The notes beneath the pieces were generated by a model. It was not told where the DNA came from and did not search any database. It was given only the letters and a program-made list of their open reading frames with translations. Below, piece by piece: positions 42,288 to 52,085 of a DNA stretch of 64,000 bases. This DNA is from Symsagittifera roscoffensis (taxonomy: Eukaryota > Xenacoelomorpha > Acoela > Convolutidae): assembly GCF_963678635.1 (NCBI RefSeq), contig NC_087063.1, positions 64,959,290 through 65,023,289 on the forward strand, given 5' to 3'. Numbering within the stretch: the stretch's first letter is position 1; every line of letters begins with the position of its first letter. The translations under genes were made by a program, and so were the position numbers.

Positions 42288-43856
42288 CTATTTCCCAACT
42301 CGGGTTCCTTCGTCTAGTGTAGCATACCCAAATTTTCGCATGAAAAGGTGTCTTTCGAGTCCTCTTACTTTTGATTCCATTGGTCTATCGCTTCGTTCTT
42401 TGAAGTCTCTCAGTTGATTTCTGTATCCCTTAAGTGCTTCCTTCAGAAGTCCTCCCCCTGTGAGATTTTCTGATATCTCTTTAATTGAATGCTTTATCGG
42501 GTCTCCAAAGCGTTTCGGTTCCTTGTTTTTCGTTTGCCTGGAGCTTCGTCTGATACCCGACTCTTCAGTACTCGACTCGTCCGAAAATCCTTGTGGTGGT
42601 TCGAAAGTTGTATCTTTTTCCGAAATTTGTTGTGATTTTCCTCGGATGTCGTCTGCAAATCGCTGTACTCCTCGATTTAGCAATTGGTCTGCATGCTTCT
42701 CCCACTCGGACGGTGCTAAATTGCGATTGTGGAATGTGTCGACTATGGCCTCTAGGGGAGTGTGGGAGTCAATACATTTCAATTTCGACCGCTGTTTTGG
42801 TTTCGGTGTAAAACTTGACTGATTTTTGGTGTCTACTTTTTCCGGCCTTGATGTGGATTGGTCTTGTTCCGGGTTGACTGCCGTCGCAGTTTGGCTTGTC
42901 CCCTGTTGCTGCTTGTTTTGATTTTTCTTTTCTTTCCCGTTCTTTTCCGACTTCTTGGTGTCGTTTTCCTCTATAGTTGATTTTGGGCCCGCCAAATTGG
43001 GTTTTGCTCTTTTGATTGCCAAGTTCAGACCTCCCCCTGCTTCTGTGTCTTTTGAAGTCACTATTGCTTGGCTCTTTTGAAAACGCTCTATGGGATTCAT
43101 CGTATCTGCGATCTCCATTTCTTCTTGTAGTTCTTCATCTGATCCCAACTCCTCGAGTAATTCGGGGGAACTGATCCTCTTAAACTTTTTTGTACGTTCC
43201 ACCGATGGACTTTTACTCGTGCTTCGCTGGTTTTCTTGTGTCAGCACCGTTTTCGATTGTGCAATATCCGATTTCCTATAAATCGAGCCTGTAGACGTCT
43301 TGATCGTTGAGTCTGTTTCAGAAGCGATTTTCCCTTTTAGTTGTTTGGTTAATGCTTGTCCGCTTTCTCTTAGTGGGTCCAATCTGAGTATTGTTTTAGG
43401 TGGTGATTTACATTGATTTTCCACTTTGTCCTCCACAAATCCTTTCTCACAAGAGTAAATCATCTCCTTTCGAAGATCGGGATTGAGTATTCCTGTCTCG
43501 TCCACTATTTTTCTGATATCGTTTTTAGCCGCATTTCTTTTCTCGTTTTTCCAGCGGGCGTTCGCCTCCAACAACTCTTTTAGAGCTTTGGCCCTTTCTT
43601 TATCTCTGCCCGATGTTAGCTGCTGCTTGTGCAGTGGGCTTGTATCTCTGCTGAGTTGTCCCTTGCGTACTATTTTGAGGTTCTCTCTCGACTGGTCAAT
43701 TCTACGTTTCAATTGAGAAGCCGTCAGTGCTGAGCGTTCCAAGTGTTGTTCGTCTAAATAGTCAGAATCATTTAAAAACCTATCCCTCACAGTTTTAAAT
43801 TCTGATTTTGGTAGTCTGCCAAAATGTGCTTGAAACGGGGATACTTGAATAGTTTT
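42288..43856 (-). CDS. Gypsy-type Pol C-terminal extension
   Basis: Same frame as the integrase, separated from it by one TAG at 43859-43857. Just after that stop comes SPFQAHFGRLP, a typical gypsy-integrase C-terminal motif, so the stop interrupts the integrase. The following ~500 residues are hydrophilic and rich in Lys, Glu, Ser and Gln. They lack a signal peptide, membrane span or cysteine pattern, so this is not an envelope. I see no chromodomain. A basic stretch around the middle (KKSEKNGKEKKNQNK) could bind nucleic acid or act in nuclear import. Function unknown. Confidence 0.75.
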   Translation of the reverse strand, partial: KTIQVSPFQAHFGRLPKSEFKTVRDRFLNDSDYLDEQHLERSALTASQLKRRIDQSRENLKIVRKGQLSRDTSPLHKQQLTSGRDKERAKALKELLEANARWKNEKRNAAKNDIRKIVDETGILNPDLRKEMIYSCEKGFVEDKVENQCKSPPKTILRLDPLRESGQALTKQLKGKIASETDSTIKTSTGSIYRKSDIAQSKTVLTQENQRSTSKSPSVERTKKFKRISSPELLEELGSDEELQEEMEIADTMNPIERFQKSQAIVTSKDTEAGGGLNLAIKRAKPNLAGPKSTIEENDTKKSEKNGKEKKNQNKQQQGTSQTATAVNPEQDQSTSRPEKVDTKNQSSFTPKPKQRSKLKCIDSHTPLEAIVDTFHNRNLAPSEWEKHADQLLNRGVQRFADDIRGKSQQISEKDTTFEPPQGFSDESSTEESGIRRSSRQTKNKEPKRFGDPIKHSIKEISENLTGGGLLKEALKGYRNQLRDFKERSDRPMESKVRGLERHLFMRKFGYATLDEGTRVGK

Positions 43857-45257
43857 CTACTTGTTCCACCGTAAATCTCTCATTATAATACTAAGACATA
43901 ATTTGATTGATTTAATATTTTCTTCGAGCATCATCACCCTCAGTCTTCTTTTTATTGTTTGTATTGTACGTTCGACCAAACCACAGCCTCTGTGGTCCCC
44001 CACCGGACAGAATTTTTGCTCGATATTGAGTTCCGAACAGAATTTTTTTAGCGTTTTCCCCTTGAAACCTGAAAATTGGTCCGAACGAATTGATTCAGGA
44101 ACCCCATGCGTGTCGATATAAGATCTCAAGAATTTTACTGTGCACTTCCCACTTGTAGATTTCGTAACCTTCACTGATGGAAATTTTGAGAATCGATCTA
44201 TTGCTACTAATAGGTAGATTTTTTTTCCTTTTTGATTTTCTATGGGCCCCGCGTAATCAAATTGTACTTCCTGCCCCGGCTGCGTGAGCAGTGGCAGTGT
44301 TTTTGAAGCATTTTTCGAAATAAGATATTTTACATTCTTACCATATCTGGTACAGCTACGGCACTCCTCTGCCAGATTCTCAATGTCCTTATTCATGTGT
44401 GGCCACCACAGGTATTGCGCTGCTCCCAGCATAGCCTCTTGGCCTGGATGCCCTCGATGTATTCTTTTGAGAACAGCTTGTCTTAGTTGTACGGGGACTG
44501 CTAGCCAGTTATTCACCAAGATGCAGTCGTCCTGAACTGCCATCTGTGACCACAACGGGTTTGTATAAGGTCCCATTAATTCAAAGCCTTGTTTGTCCCC
44601 TCTTTCTATCACTCGTCTGAGGCGGTCCATCCACGTGTCTTCGGTGGTTAATTCTGCTAGTATACTTTTGTCGAACAGTTTTGCTAAATTGTCCAGAGTC
44701 TCTTCTTGTTGCTGCTTTGGCAGTTTTGTTTTTCCCAGTCTCTTCGGCGGTTCTATTGAGCACACTTCCTCTTCACTCTCCGCCTCTTCTGTAGTCGTCA
44801 GGTCCATCTCTATTACCTGCAGCTCACTTAGTTTCCTTTCCTCCGATGCGATTGGTTTAGTCAATGCTGAACTCGATTCATGTTCCGAGCTGTCCCCGAC
44901 TTCTTAGGTGTGTGCCACCAGTTGTCTCTTTTTCCGTATATTGTCTTCTCCGCCTATTAGTTGCCAGAATGAGAGTAGTCTTTGATCTGCTTCTCTTTGT
45001 TGATCCGGTTCAAGCTGCCATTTCACCTGTGATGCTTGTCGTGTTTCACTGTCGGAGCTATCTCTGTTTTTCTGGCCACCTCTAATGATTTTTCTTGTAC
45101 GCTGGACTGTCTCTGTGATCTCCTCCTCTTCCGAAAGTTCGTTTGTGTTGGATAGTGAGCGGTTCCACTTTGGGTCCATTAGACTCTCTTCGCGTTCCTC
45201 GTTTCGCCATTCTTGTGGTGAGCCCGACCACCAGTCGTATGATCTGTTTCCTGACAT
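43857..45257 (-). pseudogene. Gypsy-type integrase with two in-frame stops
   Basis: One frame runs from about 45257 through 43857 with TAA at 44906-44904 and ends at TAG 43859-43857. After an acidic linker it shows the zinc-binding H-x3-H (HRGH) and C-x2-C (CRSC), then FDYAGPI (first Asp), RSDQFSGF (second Asp) and GLVERTIQT (Glu), with exactly 35 residues between the second Asp and the Glu. Integrase inserts the cDNA into the host chromosome. The frame after each stop continues normally, so these look like single-base lesions or assembly errors. Confidence 0.85.
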
Positions 45258-46712
45258 CTCGATCCTTGAGTCTGTTTGTTATTCGAATTTCTGGTACTGG
45301 TTGTTTTACGATTTTTGAGTTATTTGAGACTGACTGTTTTTTGGGTTGGTTTGACGAAAAAGTGATCTGCTTATGTTGAACTGCTGTGTTTAGCTGTTTT
45401 TGCAGTCGTGAAAACTGATTTCTTTCGTTACGGTCGAGCTTTGTTCGTTTTTGACCGTTTTGGTTGCTATAGCAACCATTACTTGATGACTGTTTCTTTG
45501 CATTCCTTCTAGAACATCCTAGAACGTTTTCGTTCCGGTTGAGCGACCCGGTTTCTTTAAGCCTAATGTTCTTGCAGTCGAACGCTTCATGAAAGGAGTT
45601 TATTGTCGCTACTACAAACTTTTCGTCTAATTCTGATTCGGGCCAGGGATCATTGAAAGGATCACGCGATAAATAATCAACTATGCCCATGTCCCTCCCC
45701 GGAATTTGAACTATTTTGATCTGATATGGCAGTAACCGGTCAACCCACCGGGTTAAACGTGATTGGTAGGTCTTGTTCGATTTGTTACCATCCAGTGCTG
45801 TTGTAAGTGCTTTATGGTCAGTTGCAATGGTAAATGGTTTTCCCCGAAAGGTAGTGTTTATATCTATCTACTGCCCAAATAACTGCCAGTAACTCCAATT
45901 CATTTGTTGAATAATTTTTTTCTTGGGCATTTAGGTATCGGGATGCGAATGAAATTGGGACCCACAGGCCTTCATCATTTTGTTGTTCCAAAGTAGCCCC
46001 TAGCCCATCATGGCTAGCATCACATTTAACTCGTGTTTCTCGGGTCGCATCGTAATAATGTACTTTTGTTATATTTGCCACAGCTTCTTTTCTAGAATTA
46101 AATACTACCGTGTGTTCAACCCCCCACTCAAATTTTGTTTACCGGGAGTTTCATGTTTTTTAGCTTTTTCTTTTGATTCTCTTCTTTTAGAAGTGGTCTT
46201 AATTTTTCAGTCAGGCTTGCTGCGTTAGGTATAAATTTAGCTAAGTGATTTATACTTCCCAGGAATGACCTTAGCTGTTTAAGCGATTTCGGCGGGTTCA
46301 AATTTACCACCGCTTCCATATTAGTGATTTTTGGTCTAACCCCTGCTTCTGAGAGGTGATGATCCAACCAATTCACTTCTTGTTTGAAAAATTCGCATTT
46401 CGATAGTTTCAATGCCAAATTTTCCGCATCCAATTTCTTTAATACTGTTTCTACCAAATTTCCATGTTCAAATTCGCTTCCCTTTGACACAATAAGTATG
46501 TCATCCAGAAAACAGAACGTGTTTTTAGCGTGGTTGATAGTTCTATCCATGGCCTTTTGAAATTCAGCTGGCATATCTGCTAAACCATAGAACCCTGTCA
46601 AAAATCTGTAGGTTCCAGTTGCTTTCCCACCAACAATGTTGAAGTTGCATTGTCTAGCTGTATCAGCAGCCAATTTTAATTGACTGTACGCATATTTCAA
46701 ATCTAACACCAA
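45258..46712 (-). pseudogene. Gypsy-type RT and RNase H, frameshifted
   Basis: Three blocks in three frames. RT palm 46712-46128 has DLKYAYSQL, GFYGLADMPAEFQ and the FLDD active site, then thumb LRSFLGSINHLAKF. RNase H from about 46127 has KCDASHDGLGATL and NELELLAVIWAV, then IATDHKAL after another shift near 45842. The polyprotein continues past DYLSRDP into a low-complexity linker, and shifts again between about 45300 and 45250. The breaks near 46703, 46130 and 45842 lie in runs of four or five A or T. Each domain is well preserved on either side. Confidence 0.85.
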
Positions 46713-48046
46713 AAATATAGCTTACCCTTTTTGTTTGCAATCACAATTTGGCTTACCCCATCAATGAGTTCATCTACATTCGGCATTTGGTATTTATTTT
46801 TGAACAATTGTCTATTGATTGGTTTCGCGTCCATTGCCAATTTTATTGAGTCGCCTTTCTTTACTGTTACCACAATCGGAGCGATAAAGCAATCACTCGT
46901 ACATTTATCAAGTTTTGTTATATGACCTTCTGTCAACAACTTCTTGATTTCTTTTTCAACTTTATCTTGTATGTGAATTGGGATTCTTCTCCCCTTTTCT
47001 TGAATCGGACATAATGAATTTTTAAATTTTGAACTTACAATGTGGTTTTTCGAAATACCTTGTCTTTCAAATAAGTTTTTAAATTGGGTGAAAAATTTTT
47101 CTTTCCAACCTTCTGACTGCTCGCACATGAGCACGTCAAACCTGGTGAGTTCCGTGGGCGCTGGTTTTTGTGTAGTAACTATTCCCACTTGTCCTTGCAA
47201 GTCTAGTCCCATGATACATCTGGTCTTTCGTTCTGATACCAGAAAGGTGGCACCCTTTACCTCCCAGCCCGCTGACCTCAGATTGGTCTTTAGGGCTCCC
47301 AATATACTGATCGGTTGTTTGTTGTAGTCCACGAATTTGGTTTGTAAATTCAGTTTATCTGACGGAATGAATCTTACTTTAATTGATTTTTCCATAATTT
47401 CCTTCGTTGTCGCCCAATTGAGAAATGAAACTGGACTTCCTGTGTCCACTGTTAATTGAATTATTTGGTTATCTATTCGTACCATGGCTTTTAGTGATTT
47501 TACTCGTTTCAATGTTGGATCGCGAATCGAATCTATTTTCTGAACTCGCATCCTTTTTTTGTTTGAATTGTTCCACATTTCATTGATTCGATCTTTCACA
47601 TATTTTGAAACTCTCTCGTTTTCCGGTTGATAGGTTTGTATCGACATAACTTCAAACTCACTAAATGACCCAACACTTTCACGTATCTGATTGCATTCCT
47701 CTACCGATCCTTCCGAGTCTGCTGCAACTTCGCTTCCTTGTTGGGATCTGCACATTTTAGCGAAATGATTGGGTTTACCACAGTGTTTACAGGTTTTCCC
47801 CATCGCTGGACAATTTTTCAGGTGTTCTTGGTCAAATGTCCTTCCACATCTATTACATGGTTTTGTTTTCGTGTTTTGATTCTTGTTATTGTTTTGTCTT
47901 TTATTCGATTCCCTGCTGTTTGGAGTCTTGGTTGTCCCCGACAAATTTCGAACTGCCATTACAGGCTCTTGTTTTATTCTCACACCCGAGGTGTAATTGT
48001 TACTTGATCCCCCTGTAACCGCAGCATTAGTCTTATGAAACGCCAT
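46703..48046 (-). CDS. Gypsy-type zinc knuckle, protease and RT fingers
   Basis: Frame of 447 codons. A basic N-terminal part precedes two cysteine clusters, C64/C67/C79 and a canonical knuckle C86-x2-C-x4-H-x4-C99. Protease active site DTGSPVSFLN is at 201-210. RT begins near 330 with IKKLLTEGHITKLDK and AMDAKPINRQLF. The frame ends at a stop after KLYFWC, where the RT continues in another frame 46712 onward. It overlaps the end of gag by 14 nt in the +1 frame, so expression by +1 frameshifting, or a lesion, is possible. Confidence 0.85.
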   Translation of the reverse strand: MAFHKTNAAVTGGSSNNYTSGVRIKQEPVMAVRNLSGTTKTPNSRESNKRQNNNKNQNTKTKPCNRCGRTFDQEHLKNCPAMGKTCKHCGKPNHFAKMCRSQQGSEVAADSEGSVEECNQIRESVGSFSEFEVMSIQTYQPENERVSKYVKDRINEMWNNSNKKRMRVQKIDSIRDPTLKRVKSLKAMVRIDNQIIQLTVDTGSPVSFLNWATTKEIMEKSIKVRFIPSDKLNLQTKFVDYNKQPISILGALKTNLRSAGWEVKGATFLVSERKTRCIMGLDLQGQVGIVTTQKPAPTELTRFDVLMCEQSEGWKEKFFTQFKNLFERQGISKNHIVSSKFKNSLCPIQEKGRRIPIHIQDKVEKEIKKLLTEGHITKLDKCTSDCFIAPIVVTVKKGDSIKLAMDAKPINRQLFKNKYQMPNVDELIDGVSQIVIANKKGKLYFWC

Positions 48047-48794
48047 TGCTATGTTCGAATTTTGTAGCCCTTTTCAGAACCTCTTCCGGGTCTAGAGTCT
48101 CGAATGTCAGCGTGTCCTGCAATGTCATGTTTTTCATTTTTGAAATAAACAGGTCGCGGACTATTTCATTTTCCAATGCTCCCAGTTCTGATCGGGCTGC
48201 TTGGGCAGTTAACGCTGCGTGAAATGATTCCAGAGATTCTCCAGATTCTTGCATTCTCGTAAATAGCTTGCATCTTTCGTATGTTACACATTTTACCTTT
48301 TGAAACGAGACTTCTGTCATATTTGTAAATTCCCTGAACGTCATTTTCGATATTTCAGCATGCGGGTTCTTTTGTAGGAATCTCTTCTTTCCCTCTGTAC
48401 CCAAAGACAAAAATAATCTGGACACCAATTTCTTTTGTACTTCGTTGTAGAAAACATTGTGTCCGACTCGTGGGCCTCTTGTCTTTCTCTCTTCGTTCTC
48501 CACTACTACTCTATCTATTGCTAGCTTATCTCTAAGAATCCTAGCGTTCCTCGCATCTTCATTCTCTCCGTCTCTGGGTGTTTCTGGTCGGGGTGGTGGT
48601 TCTTCTAATATGTCTTTTGGTTCTTCCAAAATAATCTCTGGGTTCACATTTTCTTTGACCGTAACCGCCATGAGAAATTGTTCGAACCAGATTTTGAATT
48701 GCCACGGAGGGTCTAGATTCGCTGACGCCCAAAATACCGGAATTCCCATATCCGTTCTGTTATCTTGAGCTGCGAATCCTGCTGGCTGCGCCAT
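48033..48794 (-). CDS. gag: Gypsy-type Gag (matrix/capsid), 253 residues
   Basis: The start codon ATG spans the LTR boundary: its A is the last base of the 5' LTR (48794) and TGG begins the primer site. So the first codons, MAQPAGF, are encoded by the primer-binding site itself. The protein has a capsid-like helical region (FKIWFEQFLMAV and later FTRMQESGESLESFHAAL), as in gypsy Gag. It has no zinc knuckle, which lies in the next frame. The ORF ends with a TAA at 48033. Confidence 0.85.
   Translation of the reverse strand: MAQPAGFAAQDNRTDMGIPVFWASANLDPPWQFKIWFEQFLMAVTVKENVNPEIILEEPKDILEEPPPRPETPRDGENEDARNARILRDKLAIDRVVVENEERKTRGPRVGHNVFYNEVQKKLVSRLFLSLGTEGKKRFLQKNPHAEISKMTFREFTNMTEVSFQKVKCVTYERCKLFTRMQESGESLESFHAALTAQAARSELGALENEIVRDLFISKMKNMTLQDTLTFETLDPEEVLKRATKFEHSNGVS
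48774..48793 (-). promoter_or_regulatory. Gypsy-type primer-binding site, tRNA-Ser-like
   Basis: TGGCGCAGCCAGCAGGATTC directly abuts the LTR. Its complement closely resembles the 3' end of eukaryotic tRNA-Ser (CTGCG before CCA), the primer used by some gypsy-group elements of insects. Assignment by recall, not search. Confidence 0.7.
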
Positions 48795-49050
48795 GTGATA
48801 TGCGTTGCGATATCGGTTGAAAACAAGTTGTAATTCAATACTGTATTTGGAATATTGAATTTAGGTTTTCTTTTCTTTTGTTTTATTTTGTTACTGAGAG
48901 CTAGATCAGTGTTACGAACTCTGATCTCTCACTTAGTCTCAATGTCATCACGCGCTATGACCTTGAGCATACCATAAAAGTAATAAGTAAGCACCATAGG
49001 TTGGTTGTACATACATAGACAAATACTGCTACTGCAGTAGCGGTATGACA
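48794..49050 (-). repeat. Gypsy-type element 5' LTR
   Basis: 257 bp; differs from the other LTR at about three positions (near 48934, 48951 and 49002), about 1 percent. It should carry the promoter, which I cannot point to with confidence. Confidence 0.93.
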
Positions 49051-49527
49051 AGGTCTAATAAATTCCTACCGTTTTCCAAATCAGTACTTGTTGATGTTAC
49101 TAACGCTGATCTGGCGGCTCGCTTTCTAATATTATTGTTTTTATGATTTTGTATGAAATTAACGGCATTGGGGAAAAATTTGTGTTAGGTTCATTTTGAT
49201 GAAAATGACTAATTTCTTCACTTTCCCGCCGCTGTCTTAAAACTCTGACTTCAGTGCGCAGTAACATTTTTGCTTTCGATGGTTTTTGCGGTGTCAGTCC
49301 TTCTCTTTGGCCTCACACCATTTAGGTAGCTCTCCTTTTATTGCCTTTTAACCAGAGAGCTTTAAAAATTAGAGTTTTAAGTAGAGAGTTTTAAAAAAGG
49401 TGTTTTTCCTAAGGGATGTGCCGAATCGTATTAATTCCACTTGATGCGTTCCCCCGTTATTATCTTTCAAACTTAATTCAATATTAATTTTTATTTAAGG
49501 ATTTTATTTCATTAAGGTGCATACATT

Positions 49528-50395
49528 GTGACGCATATTAAATTTTCGGTGCCTCTAGCTTCAACCGCTAAAGATAGTAAAGCTTCTCTTGCCTTTGGCG
49601 ATGCCTTGATTGCCATTACGAAGGCAAAGTACTATTACAGAATTGGAATTACAACCTACTTTCTTCCTTTTCGTCTTCAAGAAGATTTTCAAAAAGCGTT
49701 AATGATAGAGGTGTTCACTACTTTCTTGTGGTCAGATAGAACAACGGTGCTTCGGTGGCTTGTCTCAAAGCAAACTTCAACAATAAGCATCTTTTAATCT
49801 AGGATGGTCGTCGTTCAATAATCGAGTTCTTTGTCCGTCGGTTTCTCAGAGAGCATCGCCGTCAGGCGTTCGTCTTTTACGTTCCGTGATTCTGCAGTTG
49901 TAAGCGAGTCTTCAGTATGATAATAGATTCGCGTAAAATGACCAACAAAGTTCTTTCAACAACTTCCGGTACTGATGAATTTTTCTAAAAATCACGGCCT
50001 GTTAATCCGGTTAGCGCGGGCTCTGCCAATCTGCAGGCTTTATGAACAATCACTTACTGCTTGAGCAACATTTTGTCTCTGTTTGGGCAACACTGCTTGA
50101 AGTTTTTCGTGTTTGATTACTGACGAATTTTTTGCTCATAAGAAACGGTATATCAGTACAAAATAGCACGTAAATGCACAATAGTCACATGAGCGTCATT
50201 TCAAGACTTGTGATCTTGTTTGGGTAGTTGAGTAGAATAACCCAAGTGGCTACTTGCCTCTCGCTCGCATAGTGACGCTCATTTACGGCACAGATAACTT
50301 CGCCTGTTCCGCGGTTCTACTTACCTCGTCCAGTGAAATTACCTGTCCTCTAGTTAATCTGGCTCCTGTCTTCTCCCTTTGGAAGTGGAGATTGT
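49528..50395 (+). pseudogene. Decayed BEL/Pao pol remnant
   Basis: Fragments line up in order with BEL-2 Pol. Near 49690-49770, FLWSDRTTVLRWL corresponds to the RNase H stretch FMWTDSTTVLQWL. Near 49990-50110, SRPVNPVS and a LxxQH stretch correspond to the integrase C-terminal region. At 50208-50395, DLVWVVE then NPSGYLPLARIVTLIYG corresponds to DLVWVIE...YYPLARIVKLNYG, followed by LVNLAPV. Stops and shifts are present, and integrase core and RT are missing. An old copy, unlike the intact BEL elements. Confidence 0.7.
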
Positions 50396-51290
50396 AACCG
50401 AATGAAAGTAACGTACGAATAAGACTAAATTAAATTTGATAAGAACTAGTGGCCAAGCAGTCTAAAGTACAAAAAAATAACTTGACCCTTCGGCGCGGTT
50501 TCAAAACCACCCAAGGCACATCATTAAAGAAAAGCCAAAATGACCCATTTTTGGGGTAAAATTCTGGGCCCGAACTTCGCGAAACAAATTACACCATATT
50601 AATTCAGCTAATTTCTTTAGCAAGTTTTGTCTCATACCTAAAGTTTTTACCTAAACTCAACCCAATTTGAGAAAAATCCGTTTTAAATTTTGAAGTTTAA
50701 CGAGTTTTGTTCGGTTAATTTAAATCAGCACTGTATCGTTGCCGTATAATGAGCAACATAATATTGTCAATTTAAATTTGAAAATTCGGTTTCAACGATC
50801 TAATAATTACGGTTTTTCTGTCAGAAATACAATCTTAGCGCAGTTTTGAAACTCTGGCTTAACATTTACACCTTATTTTAACCAAAAGTTCAAAATTGAA
50901 GTTAACGGAAAAGTTTATCAAAATTCAAAACAACATTCAATTTGCTTCGTATATTCTGAATTATTATACTGAAACTAATGCTTCCTAATGTTATACTGAA
51001 ACTAATGCTTCCTAATGATGTAAGGTTGATGCGGTCGAGCTTAATTCGCGCCGTCTCTGCGGTTTTGTGCAAACTTTAATTTTCAGTTCAAATTTTTATG
51101 TAAAATAACCCAATACTCGGGCATTTTCAATTTAGGGCTATATAGAGTGGGGTTATGTGCCTCGATTGCTGTTTAATTAAAACTTTTGCATACAATTTTT
51201 TGAAGAATTTCAATATTGTATTTAAAGTTTCTTTCGTATGACGAGGAAAAAAATTAGTGATGATACCCGAGTCGAGATTTTTCACCTAAT
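50396..51290. other. No supported gene; one 27-bp direct repeat
   Basis: A 27-bp unit starting TTATACTGAAACTAATGC occurs twice in tandem at 50964-51017. 50751-50830 resembles 40808-40890. Confidence 0.5.
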
Positions 51291-51299
51291 TTGAAGCAA

Positions 51300-51475
51300 G
51301 ATTTGAGCGGTTTGAGCGGTTTTTTTTAGACAATTACGCTCAAAATCTTGCTTCAAAATGAGCGGTTTGAGCGGTTTTTGAACGGTTTATCTAAAAAAAC
51401 CGCTCAAAAACCGCGCAAGATTTGAACGGTTTTGAGCGGTTTATCTAAAAAAACCGCTCAAAAACCGCGCAAGAT
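51300..51475. repeat. GAGCGGTTT repeat array, left block
   Basis: Direct and inverted copies of GAGCGGTTTTTGAGCGG and CAAGATTTGAGCGG, able to form long hairpins. The same motif resumes at 52086-52310 across the G-rich tract. Confidence 0.85.
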
Positions 51476-51490
51476 TTAATAATAAAAAGT

Positions 51491-51563
51491 CGACCACAGA
51501 GGGATTCGAACCAGCAATCTTCTGATTCGAAGTCAGACGCCTTATCCGTTAGTCTATGCTGAC
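51491..51563 (-). tRNA. tRNA-Arg(TCG)-like gene, possibly a pseudogene
   Basis: Exactly 73 nt. The anticodon arm TCTGA-CTTCGAA-TCAGA is perfect with anticodon TCG, and the T-loop TTCGAAT is intact. The acceptor pairs at only five of seven positions (one G-T), and the T-stem 5' side GCTGG pairs poorly with CCCTC. The first 16 nt belong to a 75-bp repeat that also lies upstream, so the 5' end may have been replaced. No clear T-run terminator directly downstream. Confidence 0.6.
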
Positions 51564-51693
51564 TTGCTGAAAGCTTAATATTCGCTGTACTTATCAGTAT
51601 CAGACATCCAAGTAACCTGCATGTTAGTCTATGCTGACTTGCTGGAAGCTTAATATTCGCTGTACTTATCAGTATCAGACATCCAAGTAACTT
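51548..51693. repeat. 75-bp direct repeat across tRNA 5' end
   Basis: GTTAGTCTATGCTGACTTGCT at 51548 recurs at 51623, and similarity continues through TATCAGACATCCAAGTAAC. On the minus strand it covers the first part of the tRNA and its upstream flank. Confidence 0.85.
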
Positions 51694-51718
51694 CACTGGT
51701 ACTTTAATTCCTCTTCAA

Positions 51719-51945
51719 ATGGGGGCAGGTCGTGGTTGGGGGTTTCGTGGGGGGATGGTTAAACGTGAGGGGGTTACGTCGTGGGTTGGGGGGTACGTTG
51801 AGGGGGGTACGTTGGGGGGGGGGGGGGTACGTTGGTGGGGGGTTTGTTGGATGTTGGATACGTTGAGGGGGTACGTTGGGGGGAGGGAGTACGTTGGCGG
51901 GGGGGGGGGGTAAGTTGGGGCGGGGGGGGGGGGGGTGTTGTTGTT
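51719..51945 (+). repeat. G-rich tract, GGGGTACGTTGG repeats
   Basis: Long G runs separated by TACGTTG. The plus strand has many potential four-tract G-quadruplexes. Frames predicted on the C-rich strand are proline runs and not genes. Confidence 0.85.
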
Positions 51946-52085
51946 GACGTGAAGAGCTGGTCAAAAATGCTGTTTTTGGGCACTTTTTGGAAAATTACTA
52001 CATATTGGTCGCCCCTGGATGAACGTGTTCGTTCGAGTTTTGCAGAGAAGAGAAACGTTGAGTCTGGGACCTCGACCCGGGAAGA

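Larger units (their letters stand above)
41890..49050 (-). mobile_element. Ty3/gypsy-type LTR retrotransposon
   Basis: 257-bp LTRs, TG to CA, at both ends with three differences that I see. Flanks AGTTC and AGGTC are a possible imperfect 5-bp target duplication. On the minus strand the order is gag, zinc knuckles, protease, RT, RNase H, integrase, long C-terminal extension. That order and the DD35E integrase are typical of Ty3/gypsy. Several frame breaks make this copy non-functional as assembled. Confidence 0.93.

Noticed and set aside
42288-43856. Envelope protein of the gypsy-type element
   Set aside because: No signal peptide, membrane span, cleavage site or cysteine pattern; it is in frame with integrase.
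51704-51983. Proline-rich proteins on the minus strand
   Set aside because: They are translations of the G-rich repeat tract.
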